64,000 bases of DNA from Bordetella holmesii ATCC 51541 (lineage in GTDB: Bacteria > Pseudomonadota > Gammaproteobacteria > Burkholderiales > Burkholderiaceae_B), in contig CP007494.1 of assembly GCA_000612485.1 (NCBI GenBank), positions 1,488,001-1,552,000 on the forward strand, given 5' to 3'. Shown here one piece after another: positions 29,891 through 39,619 of this stretch; positions within the stretch are counted from its first letter, which is position 1; every line of letters starts with the position of its first letter. The notes under the pieces are model-generated. The model saw nothing but the letters and a program-made list of their open reading frames with translations. It had not been told where the DNA came from and searched no databases. Position numbers and translations under genes: made by a program.

Positions 29891-30766
29891 ATGGGTGCAA
29901 GTCACTCCGCTCAAGGCAAAGATGCGCCGTACTACTACGTGCCGGCCGACTCCGGCCATCCCGTGCGCACCGCACTGGCCCTGCTGGTCGTCGGCATGGG
30001 CGCGGCGGCCTGGGTCAACGGGGTGGGCTGGGGCAAGTGGGCCGTTCTGGCCGGCTTCCTGGGTGTGGTTACGGTGCTGTATTTCTGGTTTGGCGATGCG
30101 ATCGCCGAGTCCGAGAGCGGGCTGTTTAGCAAGCGCGTGGATCTTTCCTACCGTTGGGGAATGGGCTGGTTCATCTTCTCGGAGGTGATGTTCTTCGCGG
30201 GCTTTTTCGGCGCGCTCTGGTATGTACGCACCATCACCACGCCCTGGCTGGGCGATATGGACCACCGGCTGATGCTGTGGCCCGATTTCCAGGCAGTGTG
30301 GCCCAACTTCGGGCCGGCAGGCGTGGTCGAGCATTTCCAGACGGTCGGTCCGTTCTGGTTGCCCACCATCAATACCGCGCTCCTGTTGACCTCGGGCGTG
30401 ACGCTGACCATCTCGCACCATGCGCTGCGCGCGGATCACCGCCGTACGGCCGTATGCTGGTTGGCGGCCACGGTGCTGCTGGGCTTTGTCTTTGTGATCT
30501 GTCAGGCTTACGAATATCACCATGCCTATACCGAACTGAACCTGAAGTTCAATTCAGGGGCTTATGGTTCGCTGTTTTACATGCTCACCGGATTTCACGG
30601 CTTTCATGTGATCCTGGGTGCAACCATGTTGACCGTGATCCTGGTGCGCTTGTGTCGTGGGCATTTCACCGCCAACCATCATTTTGGTTTTGAAGGCGCG
30701 GCTTGGTACTGGCATTTCGTGGATGTGGTCTGGCTGGGCCTGTACCTGTTTGTTTACTGGTTTTGA
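29891..30766 (+). CDS. ctaE: Cytochrome c oxidase subunit III
   Basis: 291 residues with seven membrane helices, start ATG 29891 after GGAGA. Family marks: [65 protein letters not shown] and WYWHFVDVVWLGLYLFVYWF (the last segment of COX3). Subunit III stabilises the aa3 core. Intact, in the cta cluster after DUF2970. Confidence 0.95.
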   Translation: MGASHSAQGKDAPYYYVPADSGHPVRTALALLVVGMGAAAWVNGVGWGKWAVLAGFLGVVTVLYFWFGDAIAESESGLFSKRVDLSYRWGMGWFIFSEVMFFAGFFGALWYVRTITTPWLGDMDHRLMLWPDFQAVWPNFGPAGVVEHFQTVGPFWLPTINTALLLTSGVTLTISHHALRADHRRTAVCWLAATVLLGFVFVICQAYEYHHAYTELNLKFNSGAYGSLFYMLTGFHGFHVILGATMLTVILVRLCRGHFTANHHFGFEGAAWYWHFVDVVWLGLYLFVYWF

Positions 30767-30818
30767 CCGCCGGCCGCAGCGCCATGCCCTCCGACGGCGG
30801 GGGCATGCGCGTTTGGCA

Positions 30819-31019
30819 TCAGCGCAAGCCCGTGCTTTGTATCCAGCCAAAATGATTGGCCAGGAGCACGAACAGAAAAAGCGCCACGGACAGTCCGATG
30901 CGCACGGTGAGCGCATTGACTGTGCGGTTGGTACTGCCTTTATCCTTCATCAGATAGAACAAGGCCGACCCCAGGCTGACCAGGATACCGATGAAGGCCA
31001 CGATGACAATGACGCGCAT
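30819..31019 (-). CDS. DUF2909 twin-transmembrane protein
   Basis: 66 residues from ATG 31019: helix RVIVIVAFIGILVSLGSALF, a short KDKGSTNRTVN linker and a second helix GLSVALFLFVLLANHFGW. This matches the DUF2909 family that lies antisense between coxC and SURF1 in Burkholderiales cox clusters. Role unknown. Opposite in direction to both neighbours. Confidence 0.82.
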   Translation of the reverse strand: MRVIVIVAFIGILVSLGSALFYLMKDKGSTNRTVNALTVRIGLSVALFLFVLLANHFGWIQSTGLR

Positions 31020-31053
31020 TCCGGCCTCCGCTGAAAACAAAATTATTGCAGAG

Positions 31054-31812
31054 ATGGCACGCCCGCATTCGCCCCGGTTTACCCTGATTTCCCTGTTTCT
31101 GCTGGCGGCCGTTGTCGCAGCCTGTTTGTCGCTGGGCGCCTGGCAATTGCGCCGCGCCGAAGCGCGCAAGGCGGTGTCGTCGGCCATCGAACGCGGCCGC
31201 AGCCAGCCGCCCGTGACCTTGAACGCGGCAGGCGGATCCGGCGATTTTTCGGCCTGGCGCCCGGCGCGTGCTCAGGGCCGATGGCTGGCGCAATACAGTG
31301 TCTGGCTGGATAACCGCAACCAGGACGGGCGCCCAGGGTTTTGGTTGGCCACGCCTCTGGTGCTGGCACCGCAGGCCACCGCCGTGCTGGTGTTGCGCGG
31401 CTGGGTGCCGCGTCAGCCCGGTGCTACGCCGCTGGCGCCTGCCACGCCTGCGGCCGAGGTGACGGTGCAGGGCGAGCTGGCCAGCCATGTGCCGCGCCTG
31501 TTCGAGCTCTGGAACATGGGCGGCGGCGCCACGTTGCCCGTGCGTCTGGCGCCCGGACAGTTGCCCACGGTGCAAAATCTCGATCTGCAAGCGTATGCGC
31601 AGGCGACCGGGTTGAAATTGCTGCCCATGGTGCTGATGCAAACCTCCGATGCCGAAGACGGACTGCTGCGCGCGTGGCCTGAGCCTTCGGTCGACTTCCA
31701 CCAGAATCAGGGCTATGCCCTGCAATGGTTTTCCTTTGCGACCATTGCCGCATTGGCCTGGGTGGCGGTGGCCTGGCGTGCCTGGCGCCGCCGGGCCCGG
31801 CCATCAACGTGA
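31054..31812 (+). CDS. SURF1-family cytochrome oxidase assembly protein
   Basis: 252 residues from ATG 31054. SURF1 topology: one helix at the N-terminus (TLISLFLLAAVVAACLSLG), a periplasmic domain, one helix at the C-terminus (WFSFATIAALAWVAVAW). Motifs: LGAWQLRRAEARKA, RPARAQGRWLAQYSVWLDNR, GFWLATPLVL, LVLRGWVPR and the C-terminal GYALQWFSF. SURF1 helps deliver haem a to subunit I. Overlaps the next gene's possible GTG. Confidence 0.9.
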   Translation: MARPHSPRFTLISLFLLAAVVAACLSLGAWQLRRAEARKAVSSAIERGRSQPPVTLNAAGGSGDFSAWRPARAQGRWLAQYSVWLDNRNQDGRPGFWLATPLVLAPQATAVLVLRGWVPRQPGATPLAPATPAAEVTVQGELASHVPRLFELWNMGGGATLPVRLAPGQLPTVQNLDLQAYAQATGLKLLPMVLMQTSDAEDGLLRAWPEPSVDFHQNQGYALQWFSFATIAALAWVAVAWRAWRRRARPST

Positions 31813-31820
31813 AGCCCGCC

Positions 31821-32411
31821 ATGCGACGTAAAGCCTCTTTGCTACCTCTGGTATTGATTTTTCTCTATGCCCTGGCCCCTATTTTGGGAGCCGTGCTGGT
31901 CTACCACAACCCGCAGTGGTGGCCGCAGGATGCCAGCAACTACGGCAGCCTGGTCCAGCCGCAGCGTCCCCTGCCCTCCGGGCGCGAGCTGCAACTGACC
32001 ACGCTGGACGGCAAAGCCTTCGATCCCGCTTCTCTGAAAGGGCAGTGGCTGCTGATCTCGGCCGATCATGGCGAGTGTCTTCAGGCGTGTGCGCGTAAAC
32101 TATTCGTCGCGCGCAATGCGCATGCCAGCCAGGGCAAGAATGTCGATCGCGTCACGCGGGTGTGGTTCGTCACGGACGAGGCGGACATTCCCCAGAAGGT
32201 GCTCGATGCCTATCAAGGCACCCTTATGCTGCGTGCGCGCGCCGATCAATTGGCCCGCTTTCTGCCGCCCGATACGGCCGGCGGCATCCTGGGCCCTATC
32301 TGGGTGGTTGACCCGCTGGGCAACCTGATGTTGCAGTTCCCCGCCGACGCCGATGGTGTCAAGGTGCGCAAGGATCTCAGCAGGCTTTTGTATAACTCGC
32401 GTATTGGCTGA
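31821..32411 (+). CDS. Membrane-anchored thioredoxin-like protein of the cta cluster
   Basis: 196 residues from ATG 31821 (a GTG at 31809 overlapping the SURF1 stop is an alternative). One N-terminal helix LLPLVLIFLYALAPILGAVL is followed by a periplasmic thioredoxin/SCO-like fold: LTTLDGKAFDPASLKGQWLL, SADHGECLQACARKLFVARN and GPIWVVDPLGNLMLQFP. The CxxxC-type copper motif of SCO is ECLQAC here, with two cysteines four apart. It sits between SURF1 and ctaA, as in related genomes, and is probably an assembly factor; the exact role is unknown. Confidence 0.75.
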   Translation: MRRKASLLPLVLIFLYALAPILGAVLVYHNPQWWPQDASNYGSLVQPQRPLPSGRELQLTTLDGKAFDPASLKGQWLLISADHGECLQACARKLFVARNAHASQGKNVDRVTRVWFVTDEADIPQKVLDAYQGTLMLRARADQLARFLPPDTAGGILGPIWVVDPLGNLMLQFPADADGVKVRKDLSRLLYNSRIG

Positions 32412-32415
32412 GTTC

Positions 32416-33429
32416 ATGGACCGCATCATTGAGCGTTATCGCCGACTGGTTTTCTTTACCTGGTTTCTCACGCTGGACCTGATCATGTTCGGCGCCTTCG
32501 TGCGCCTGACCGATTCCGGGCTGGGCTGTCCCGACTGGCCGGGCTGCTACGGCAAGGTCACGCCGTTGGGCGCCCTGTCCGACATCCATCGAGCCGCCAG
32601 CGACATGCCCTTCGGTCCGATGACGCTGTCGAAGGCCTGGATCGAGATGATCCACCGTTATGTGGGCGCGCTGCTGGGCCTGCTCATTATCGCCATCGTC
32701 TACATGGCTTGGCGCTACCGGCGCCAGTTGGGTCGTTCGCCGGCCTTGGCAACGGCCGCATTGGTGGCGGTCTGTGTCCAGGGCGCTTTCGGCGCCTGGA
32801 CGGTGACGCACAAGCTGATGCCGGCTGTGGTGACGGCTCACCTGGTGCTGGGCCTGTCGCTGCTGGCCCTGATGACGTGGCTGGCCGCTCGTGAGCGGCC
32901 TCATCTGCCGGTGCCGGCCCTCGCCGCAGGTCTGCGGCCGTGGATGGCGCTGGGCCTGATCCTGTTGGGCGTTCAGGTCACGTTGGGCGGCTGGGTCAGT
33001 ACCAATTACGCGGCGCTGGCCTGCATGGATTTTCCCACCTGCCACGGCCAATGGCTGCCCGAGATGGATGTTCACGGCGGGTTTTCGGTGATCCGCGCCC
33101 TGGGCGAACTGCCTTCCGGCGCCATGATCTCCCAGAGCGCGTTGACGGCCATTCATTGGGTGCACCGCAATTTCGCCCTTGTTGTCTTCGTCTATATGGG
33201 GATCTTGGCCTGGCGTATGCGCAGTCTGTCCGGTCTGTCGGGACCGGCCAGACTTATTCTGTTGCTGCTGGCTGCACAATTGGTGACGGGTCTGACCACG
33301 ATTTTCTTCCAGTGGCCGCTGCTGATCGCGGTGCTGCATAACGGGGGAGCGGCCGGCCTGGTACTGGCCTCGGTTCTGGTTATGGTGCGGCTGGCGACGG
33401 CCGGCGGCCCACCCCTGCGCAGGCTTTGA
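32416..33429 (+). CDS. ctaA: Haem A synthase (COX15/CtaA)
   Basis: 337 residues, eight membrane helices, start ATG 32416. Haem-binding and family motifs: FVRLTDSGLGCPDWPGCYGK, MIHRYVGALLGLLI, GAFGAWTVTHKLMPAVVTAH, LGGWVSTNYAALACMDFPTC and AIHWVHRNFALVVF with the four conserved His. It oxidises the C8 methyl of haem O to give haem A for the aa3 oxidase. Followed by ctaB after 27 bases. Confidence 0.94.
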   Translation: MDRIIERYRRLVFFTWFLTLDLIMFGAFVRLTDSGLGCPDWPGCYGKVTPLGALSDIHRAASDMPFGPMTLSKAWIEMIHRYVGALLGLLIIAIVYMAWRYRRQLGRSPALATAALVAVCVQGAFGAWTVTHKLMPAVVTAHLVLGLSLLALMTWLAARERPHLPVPALAAGLRPWMALGLILLGVQVTLGGWVSTNYAALACMDFPTCHGQWLPEMDVHGGFSVIRALGELPSGAMISQSALTAIHWVHRNFALVVFVYMGILAWRMRSLSGLSGPARLILLLLAAQLVTGLTTIFFQWPLLIAVLHNGGAAGLVLASVLVMVRLATAGGPPLRRL

Positions 33430-33456
33430 GCGCGGGGGCGCTAAAATAGGCAAATC

Positions 33457-34353
33457 ATGACGTCCATCGCTGCTTCCCAACCCGGATTGCTGCGCCAGTA
33501 TTTCGTGCTGACCAAGCCGAGAGTCACACAGCTTGCTGTGTTCTGTGCCGTAATCGGGATGTTCCTGGCGGTGCCCGGCCTGCCCGATCTCAAACGCGTG
33601 CTGTTTGGCACCATCGGGATCTGGCTGCTGGCTGCCGCTGCTTTCGCTATCAACTGCCTGATCGAGCAGGAAATCGACGCCCGCATGGCGCGCACGGCCC
33701 GCCGCGCGACGGCGCGTGGCACGATTTCGCACACGCAGGTTCTGAGTCTGTCCGGTTTGCTGGGTGGCGCGGGCATGCTGGTGCTCTATCACCTGGTCAA
33801 TCCGCTGACCATGTGGCTGACCTTTGCTACCTTTGTCGGCTATGCGGTCATCTACACCGTCATCCTCAAGCCGCGCACCCCGCAGAACATCGTCATCGGC
33901 GGGCTGTCCGGTGCGATGCCGCCGGCGCTGGGCTGGGCCACGGTGGCCAATGCCGTGCCGGCCCAAGCCTGGGTGCTGGTGCTCATCATCTTTATCTGGA
34001 CGCCGCCGCATTTCTGGGCCCTGGCGCTTTACCGCACCCAGGATTACGTGAAAGCCGGGCTGCCCATGTTGCCGGTCACCCATGGCAGCAAATACACCCG
34101 TTTGCAGATCATGCTCTACAGCTTCACGCTGTTTGCCGTGACGCTGCTGCCCTATGCCATGCGCATGAGTGGTGTGCTTTATCTGTTGGCCGCCGTCTGT
34201 CTAGGCGCCATTTTCGTGGCCCATGCGGTGGGTTTGTACCGCCATTACAGCGATGAGCGCTCGCGGCGCCTGTTCCGCTATTCCATCCTCTATCTGGCGC
34301 TGCTGTTCGGCGCGCTGCTGGTGGATCACTGGGTCAGTGCGCTTCTGGTTTGA
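33457..34353 (+). CDS. ctaB: Protoheme IX farnesyltransferase (haem O synthase)
   Basis: 298 residues, nine-helix UbiA-family prenyltransferase. Motifs: [19 protein letters not shown], the Asp-rich [18 protein letters not shown] (N-x3-E-x2-D-x2-M-x2-T), [20 protein letters not shown] and [20 protein letters not shown] with the second D motif. It farnesylates haem B to haem O, the substrate of ctaA. Intact. Confidence 0.95.
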   Translation: MTSIAASQPGLLRQYFVLTKPRVTQLAVFCAVIGMFLAVPGLPDLKRVLFGTIGIWLLAAAAFAINCLIEQEIDARMARTARRATARGTISHTQVLSLSGLLGGAGMLVLYHLVNPLTMWLTFATFVGYAVIYTVILKPRTPQNIVIGGLSGAMPPALGWATVANAVPAQAWVLVLIIFIWTPPHFWALALYRTQDYVKAGLPMLPVTHGSKYTRLQIMLYSFTLFAVTLLPYAMRMSGVLYLLAAVCLGAIFVAHAVGLYRHYSDERSRRLFRYSILYLALLFGALLVDHWVSALLV

Positions 34354-34376
34354 TCTATCTGACGGGGATTTGCCTG

Positions 34377-34985
34377 ATGTCTGTGTTTTCGTTCACCCGC
34401 CGCCAGGCGCTGCAGGCTATAGCCGCTATCACCGTTGCGGGCGCTCTGGCCGCATGTGGCGAAGCACCGCCGCCCTTCAAGGGCAGCGACATCACGGGCA
34501 CCCAGTTAGGCAAGAGCATTGCGTTGACGGACATGAATGGTCAGCCGCGCACGCTGAAGGATTTCGCGGGCAAGGTGACGGTGGTGTTCTTCGGGTTTAC
34601 GCAGTGCCCGGATGTTTGCCCCACGTCGCTGGCGGAAATGGCGCAGGTCATGCAGTTGCTGGGTCCGGATGCCGATCGGGTGCAGGTGCTGTTGGTGACC
34701 GTGGATCCGCAGCGCGATACCCCGGAAATTCTGCGGGAATATGTAACCAGCTTCGATAAACGTTTCCTGGCTTTGACCGGCAGCCCCGACGAGTTGCGTC
34801 AGGCCGCCGCCGCGTTCAAGGCCTATTACGCCAAGGTGCCCACCAAAGACGGTGGCTACACCATGGACCACACCGCGGCGTTTTACCTCATCGATGGCAA
34901 GGGCGAGTCACGGGTGTTGGCCAACAATACGCTGGGTGCCCAGGCCCTGGCCAACGACATCAAGCTGCTGCTCGACGGGCGTTGA
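34377..34985 (+). CDS. SCO1/SenC copper chaperone lipoprotein
   Basis: 202 residues from ATG 34377. A lipoprotein signal (TVAGALAACGEAPP, Cys about 28) precedes the thioredoxin-like SCO domain with copper ligands CPDVC in FFGFTQCPDVCPTSLAEMA and the distal His in GYTMDHTAAFYLIDG. TVDPQRDTPEILREYVTSF is typical of SenC. It metallates CuA of subunit II, the subunit lost in this genome's locus. Follows ctaB by 23 bases. Confidence 0.93.
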   Translation: MSVFSFTRRQALQAIAAITVAGALAACGEAPPPFKGSDITGTQLGKSIALTDMNGQPRTLKDFAGKVTVVFFGFTQCPDVCPTSLAEMAQVMQLLGPDADRVQVLLVTVDPQRDTPEILREYVTSFDKRFLALTGSPDELRQAAAAFKAYYAKVPTKDGGYTMDHTAAFYLIDGKGESRVLANNTLGAQALANDIKLLLDGR

Positions 34986-34997
34986 GCCCGTGCTGTC

Positions 34998-35225
34998 TCA
35001 AGGCGTCTGCATGGCCGCGCGCCAGGCATCATAGGCCTGGCGGGCTGCCGGACCCAGTTCGTCCAGCCCCAGCGTCTGGCGCCGCGCCATGATCATCATC
35101 GCGTAAGGCGTGGCCAGAGCGGCGGCTTCGGCGCACAACCGGGCCTCTTCCCCTTGGGCGGGCCGCAGGTTGCGCCAATAGTTGATGGCTTGTTCGAGGT
35201 CGTTGAGCGGGATGACGGTATCCAT
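34998..35225 (-). CDS. DUF3717 protein
   Basis: 75 residues from ATG 35225: DTVIPLNDLEQAINYWRNLR, EEARLCAEAAALATPYAMMI and a C-terminal LGPAARQAYDAWRAA. It matches the small DUF3717 family of Burkholderiales, all-helical and of unknown function. It converges on sco (12 bases between the stops). Confidence 0.75.
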   Translation of the reverse strand: MDTVIPLNDLEQAINYWRNLRPAQGEEARLCAEAAALATPYAMMIMARRQTLGLDELGPAARQAYDAWRAAMQTP

Positions 35226-35351
35226 GGCCTCATTGTCCCAGAATGCCGTTTTCTGTCCATCAGGAAGGCTTTGCAAAGCGTCACCATCGCAATAAGCCGA
35301 AATGACAGACGGTTGCTATACAACGGCCGTCGAGTCCTCCAAGAGAACATC

Positions 35352-35924
35352 ATGAGCGCCAAGATTCCGATCGGCTCGCGCCGGATCCATCCCTTGCTTG
35401 CCGCCGCGGCAATAGCCATCATCGTGCTTTGCTCGGTGGGTGTGGCGGCCATCCTGGGGTGGTTGCCAGGCAGCCCGGCGCAAGACGGCGTGCCGCAACC
35501 CTCCGCGGCCATGCGTGCCGAGCAGGCCGCTGTCAGCGGCCCCGAAGCCGCCAACCTGGCTCCCGCGGCCGCCTGCCCCAGTTGCGGTGTCGTCGCGGCA
35601 CTGCGGCAGGTTCAGGTACCCAAACGCGACAACAGCAACCACATCATCGGCACGGTGGCCGGAGGTGTGGTGGGCGGCGTGGTGGGCAATCAGTTCGGCG
35701 GTGGCCATGGCAAGGATGCGCTGACCGTGCTGGGTGCGGTGGGGGGCGCTTTGGCAGGGCGTGAAGTCGAGCGTAATATTAGGCAGCAAGACACCGTGAC
35801 TCAATATGAGTTGACCGTGCGCATGGCCGACGGCAGCAAGCGCCTGTTCCACAGCGCGCAGCCGTTCACCTATGGCCAGGGCGATGCGGTCCGAGTCGAA
35901 AACAATCAATTGCTGCCGCGTTGA
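35352..35924 (+). CDS. Glycine-zipper 2TM-domain protein, membrane-anchored
   Basis: 190 residues from ATG 35352. N-terminal helix LLAAAAIAIIVLCSVGVAAI, an Ala/Pro-rich linker with a CPSC pair, then a Rick_17kDa/glycine-zipper region IIGTVAGGVVGGVVGNQFGG and LTVLGAVGGALAGREVERN, and a C-terminal YELTVRMADGSKRLFHSAQP domain. This resembles SlyB/17-kDa surface antigen proteins but with a signal anchor and no lipobox. Envelope location is inferred; function unknown. Confidence 0.85.
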   Translation: MSAKIPIGSRRIHPLLAAAAIAIIVLCSVGVAAILGWLPGSPAQDGVPQPSAAMRAEQAAVSGPEAANLAPAAACPSCGVVAALRQVQVPKRDNSNHIIGTVAGGVVGGVVGNQFGGGHGKDALTVLGAVGGALAGREVERNIRQQDTVTQYELTVRMADGSKRLFHSAQPFTYGQGDAVRVENNQLLPR

Positions 35925-35935
35925 CGGGAGACCGA

Positions 35936-36700
35936 ATGACTGATTCCAACCCCTTCGTCCTGCCTGGCATGGGCCAGGATTCCGAGCTCTCTGGCAATCC
36001 CTTGCTGGCCAGCATGGAAATGATGCGTCAGGCTTGGGCTGGCCTGGCGGGTCCGGGCGGGCTGGGCCAGAGCCTGCCGATGACCCCGCCCATGAATCTC
36101 GAAGATCTGGAGCGCCGCATCGCCGAGCTGCGCACCGTCGAAGGGTGGCTGCGGCTGAACCTGCAAATGCTGTCCAGTTCCATCCAGGGGATGGAGGTGC
36201 AGCGCGCCACCATTGCGACCTTGCGTTCCTTCGTCGGTTCGGCAGCGGCCACGGCATCGAACAGCGAGGGTGAGCCTTCGCCGCTCGAAGTCGCGTTGGG
36301 TCTTCGGTCAGCCAAGACCGACAAGCCGGCCCAGACCGTCAAGCCCGAGGCGCCCGCCGACAGTGCCGACGCCGCCGCGTCCGAGCCCATCAACGAGGCG
36401 GCCCAATCGGCCTCGCGCGCCTGGTGGGAGTTGCTGAACCAACAGTTCAGCCAGATCGCCGCGGCCACGGCGGCCACGGCGGCCAGTCTGCCCTCCATGA
36501 TGCCGGGCATGGATGCCATGGCCCAGGCGGGTGCCGCTGGCACCCAGGGTAAGCCTGCGGCACCCGCCGCGGGCGCCGCGCCCAAGAAGGCTGCGCCTCG
36601 CAAAACGGCAAAAACCGCCGATTCGGCTCCGTCAACGGCCACCCCACGCCGCGCTCGAACGGCCAGCAAGGCCGTCCGCAAAACTCCGCGCGCCAGCTAG
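35936..36700 (+). CDS. phaM: PhaM, polyhydroxyalkanoate granule multifunctional protein
   Basis: 254 residues, ATG 35936 after GGGAGA. The PhaM N-terminal domain is clear: [36 protein letters not shown] and [20 protein letters not shown]. The C-terminal third is Ala/Pro/Lys-rich ([12 protein letters not shown], then [15 protein letters not shown]), histone H1-like and expected to bind DNA. In Ralstonia, PhaM activates PHA synthase and links granules to the nucleoid. Ends with the terminator at 36721. Confidence 0.88.
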   Translation: MTDSNPFVLPGMGQDSELSGNPLLASMEMMRQAWAGLAGPGGLGQSLPMTPPMNLEDLERRIAELRTVEGWLRLNLQMLSSSIQGMEVQRATIATLRSFVGSAAATASNSEGEPSPLEVALGLRSAKTDKPAQTVKPEAPADSADAAASEPINEAAQSASRAWWELLNQQFSQIAAATAATAASLPSMMPGMDAMAQAGAAGTQGKPAAPAAGAAPKKAAPRKTAKTADSAPSTATPRRARTASKAVRKTPRAS

Positions 36701-36720
36701 GCGCACCCTGTCAGCCTCAT

Positions 36721-36750
36721 CACGGGCGCCCTGGCGCCCGTGTCATTTTT
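36721..36750 (+). terminator. Rho-independent terminator after phaM
   Basis: CACGGGCGCC, CT loop, GGCGCCCGTG, then TCATTTTT; 7 bases before the glmU start. Confidence 0.85.
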
Positions 36751-36756
36751 AAGAGT

Positions 36757-38138
36757 ATGTCTTCTATGCTTAATGTCGTGATTCTCGCTGCCGGACTGGG
36801 CAAACGCATGCAGTCCGATCTGCCCAAGGTATTGCACACCCTGGCTGGCCGCCCCATGCTCAGTCACGTGCTCGACAGTGCCCGGCAGCTCGATCCGGCC
36901 CGCATCATCGTCGTCGTCGGCCACAGGGCCGAGCGTGTCGAGGCCGCCTATGCCGCCGAAGCGGGCCTGAGTTTTGCCCTGCAACGGCCTCAGCAGGGCA
37001 CCGGACACGCCGTGCAGCAGGCCGTGCCGCAACTGGTCGATGGCGATGGCGCCGACGATGCGACGCTGGTGTTGTATGGCGATGTGCCGCTGGTGCAACC
37101 CGAGACGCTGCGCCGTTTGATGCAGGCGCGTGGCCAGGGTGTTGCCGTGCTGACCGAAGTGCTGGCCGATGCCACCGGCTATGGCCGTATCGTGCGAGAC
37201 GCGCAAGGCCAGATCGCGCGCATCGTCGAGCATAAGGATGCCAGCGAGCAAGAGCGTGCCATCCAGGAGGTCAACACCGGCATCCTGATCGCGCCCACGG
37301 CCAAACTGAAAGACTGGCTTGCCCGCATCGACAACAAAAACGCTCAAGGCGAGTATTACCTGACGGACATCATCGGTCTGGCCGTCGCCGAGGGGGTGCC
37401 GGTGCACGCCGCGCATCCGGGCGCCAACTGGGAGACCCTGGGCGTGAACAGCCGCGTGCAGCAGGCCGAGCTGGAGCGCCGTTGGCAGCAGGAGTTGGCG
37501 CGCCGCCAGCTCGACGCCGGCGTGACGCTGGCCGACCCTGCCCGCTTCGATCAACGCGGCGCGCTGGAGTGCGGCCGTGATGTCTACATCGACGTCGGTT
37601 GCGTCTTCGAAGGCAAGGTGACCTTGGGCGATGGCGTGCGTGTGGGCCCGCATTGCGTCTTGCGTGACGTGCAGATCGCCGCAGGCACACAGATCGACGC
37701 CTTCAGCCATCTGCAACAGGCCAAGGTAGGCGCGGACGGCCGTCTCGGACCCTATGCCCGGCTGCGGCCGGGGCCGATCTGGCGGCCGGGGTGCACGTCG
37801 GCAATTTTGTCGAGATCAAGAATGCGGTGTTGGGCGAAGGTAGCAAGGCCAATCATTTGGCCTATATCGGTGACGCCGATATCGGCGCGCGCGTCAACGT
37901 CGGCGCCGGCACCATCACCTGCAATTACGATGGCGTGAACAAACACCGCACTGTCATCGAAGACGATGTTTTCATCGGCTCGGACACTCAGCTCGTGGCG
38001 CCCGTACGCGTTGGCCGCGGCGCCACGTTGGGGGCGGGCACCACGCTCACGCGTGACGCGCCGGCCGATACACTGACGCTGTCGCGCACGCGCCAGACGA
38101 CCGTGGCAGGCTGGAAGCGCCCAGTCAAGAAATCGTGA
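36757..38138 (+). pseudogene. glmU: GlmU, bifunctional UDP-GlcNAc synthesis enzyme, single-base frameshift
   Basis: The first frame gives the uridyltransferase ([56 protein letters not shown]) and the start of the left-handed beta-helix up to [12 protein letters not shown]. The rest, [40 protein letters not shown] and [14 protein letters not shown] with acetyltransferase active-site residues, is in the next frame. One G missing from GGGG near 37772 separates them; repaired, the protein has 460 residues, the family norm. GlmU acetylates GlcN-1-P and makes UDP-GlcNAc. Because it is essential, sequence error or compensation is likely. The start could also be ATG 36766. Confidence 0.9.
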
Positions 38139-39528
38139 CCGCGGGCACCTCCGCAAACGGCGCGCCGGGCAAGAGCGCGCCGGACGGCCTGCCCGTTCCG
38201 CGGCGCTACTACGCAGCCGCCACCGTGGTAGTGGGCATGAGCCTTTCGGTGCTCGATGCCACCATCGCCAATGTGGCGCTGCCCACCATCGCCGCTGATC
38301 TGAACGCACCGCCATCGGCGGCGGTATGGGTGCTCAACGCCTACAACCTGGCGGTGGTCACCATGCTGCTGCCGATGTCGGCGGTGGCCGAGCGCATCGG
38401 CTTTCGTCGCATGTTCACCATCGGGCTGACGCTGTTCACGTTGGCGTCGTTGGCCTGCGCCGTGTCCAGTACCTTGTTGCAGTTGAGTCTGGCGCGCATG
38501 GTGCAGGGTATAGGCGCGGCCACGCTGATGTGCATGTTTGGCGGCCTGGTGCGCAACATCTACCCCACGAGCTTGCTGGGCCGGGGTATCAGCATCAACG
38601 CCACGACGGTGGCCCTGATGTCGGTGTTGGGGCCGACCATAGGTTCTTTCATTCTGAGTGTGGCGGACTGGCGGTGGATTTTCGCCGTCAACCTGTCCAT
38701 CGGCATTGTGCTGATGATGGGGCTGCGTTTTCTGCCTGAGGTGCAGCGCAATACCGCGCGCATGGATTATGTGTCGGCCGTGTTGTCCATGGTCACGCTG
38801 GGCTGTTTCATCTCCGGGGTGGACTCTCTGGCGCAGGACGTATTGCGCAGTCTGGGGCTGATCGCCGTGTCCGTGGTGTCGGGGCTGCTGCTCATCCGCC
38901 GCAGTTGGGGGCAGACATCGCCGTTGGTGCCCATTGATCTGCTGCGTATTCGTACGGTGGGTTTCGCCGTCATGGCATCGGCCAGCACTTTCGCGGCCCA
39001 GATGTCCTCCTATGTCGCATTGCCGTTTTACTTCCAGCATGTCCTGGGGCGGCCGCACCTGGAGGTCGGTTTGCTGATGGCGGCCTGGCCGCTGGGCACG
39101 GGGCTGATTGCGCCTGTGGCCGGCTTTCTGTCGGATCGGTATTCGGCCGCCGTGCTGTCATGCGCCGGGCGGGCGCCATGGTGGTGGGCCTGTTGTGGTT
39201 GGTGTGTTCGCCGCTGGACGCTTCCAATCCACGCCTGATGGTGGGTATGTTCATCGCCGGCGTGGGTTTCGGGTTTTTCCAGACGCCGAACAATCGGGCC
39301 ATGCTCGCAGGCGCGCCCCGCCATCGCAGCGGCGCGGCCGGCGGTCTGCAGGCCACCACACGGGTATTCGGCCAGAGTTTCGGCACGGCCCTGGTGGCCA
39401 TTGCCTTTGGCCTGAGCGCTGCGCACGGCCCGACCCTGGGGCTGATCGCTGCGGCCGTTTGCGCCAGTCTGGCCATCGGCGTGAATTCGGTGCGTATCGC
39501 CAAGCGCATCGGCCAGCCCGAGCGCTAA
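38135..39528 (+). pseudogene. DHA2-type MFS drug transporter, single-base frameshift
   Basis: Starts at a GTG overlapping the glmU stop (GTGA). Major facilitator with about 14 helices: MSLSVLDATIANVALPTIAA, WVLNAYNLAVVTMLLPMSAV, MVQGIGAATLMCMFGGLVRN and DWRWIFAVNLSIGIVLM. After FLSDRYSAAVLS the frame breaks near 39155-39170; the last third (GAMVVGLLWLVCSPLDASNP, VGMFIAGVGFGFFQTPNNRA and FGQSFGTALVAIAFGL) continues one frame away to 39528. The shift has the sign of a one-base loss. Repaired, about 464 residues. Substrate unknown. Confidence 0.85.
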
Positions 39529-39619
39529 GACGCCGCGCCCAGCTTCCGGTCGGCCGGCTTCTATAATGGCCGCCGGAAGTGCCTCCTTGGGAGGCGCGGA
39601 GATTTACGAGGCTGCGCGC

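Noticed and set aside
32377..34083. A 568-codon minus-strand open frame across ctaA and ctaB.
   Set aside because: Gln/His/Arg-rich low-complexity protein antisense to two clear genes; a shadow frame.
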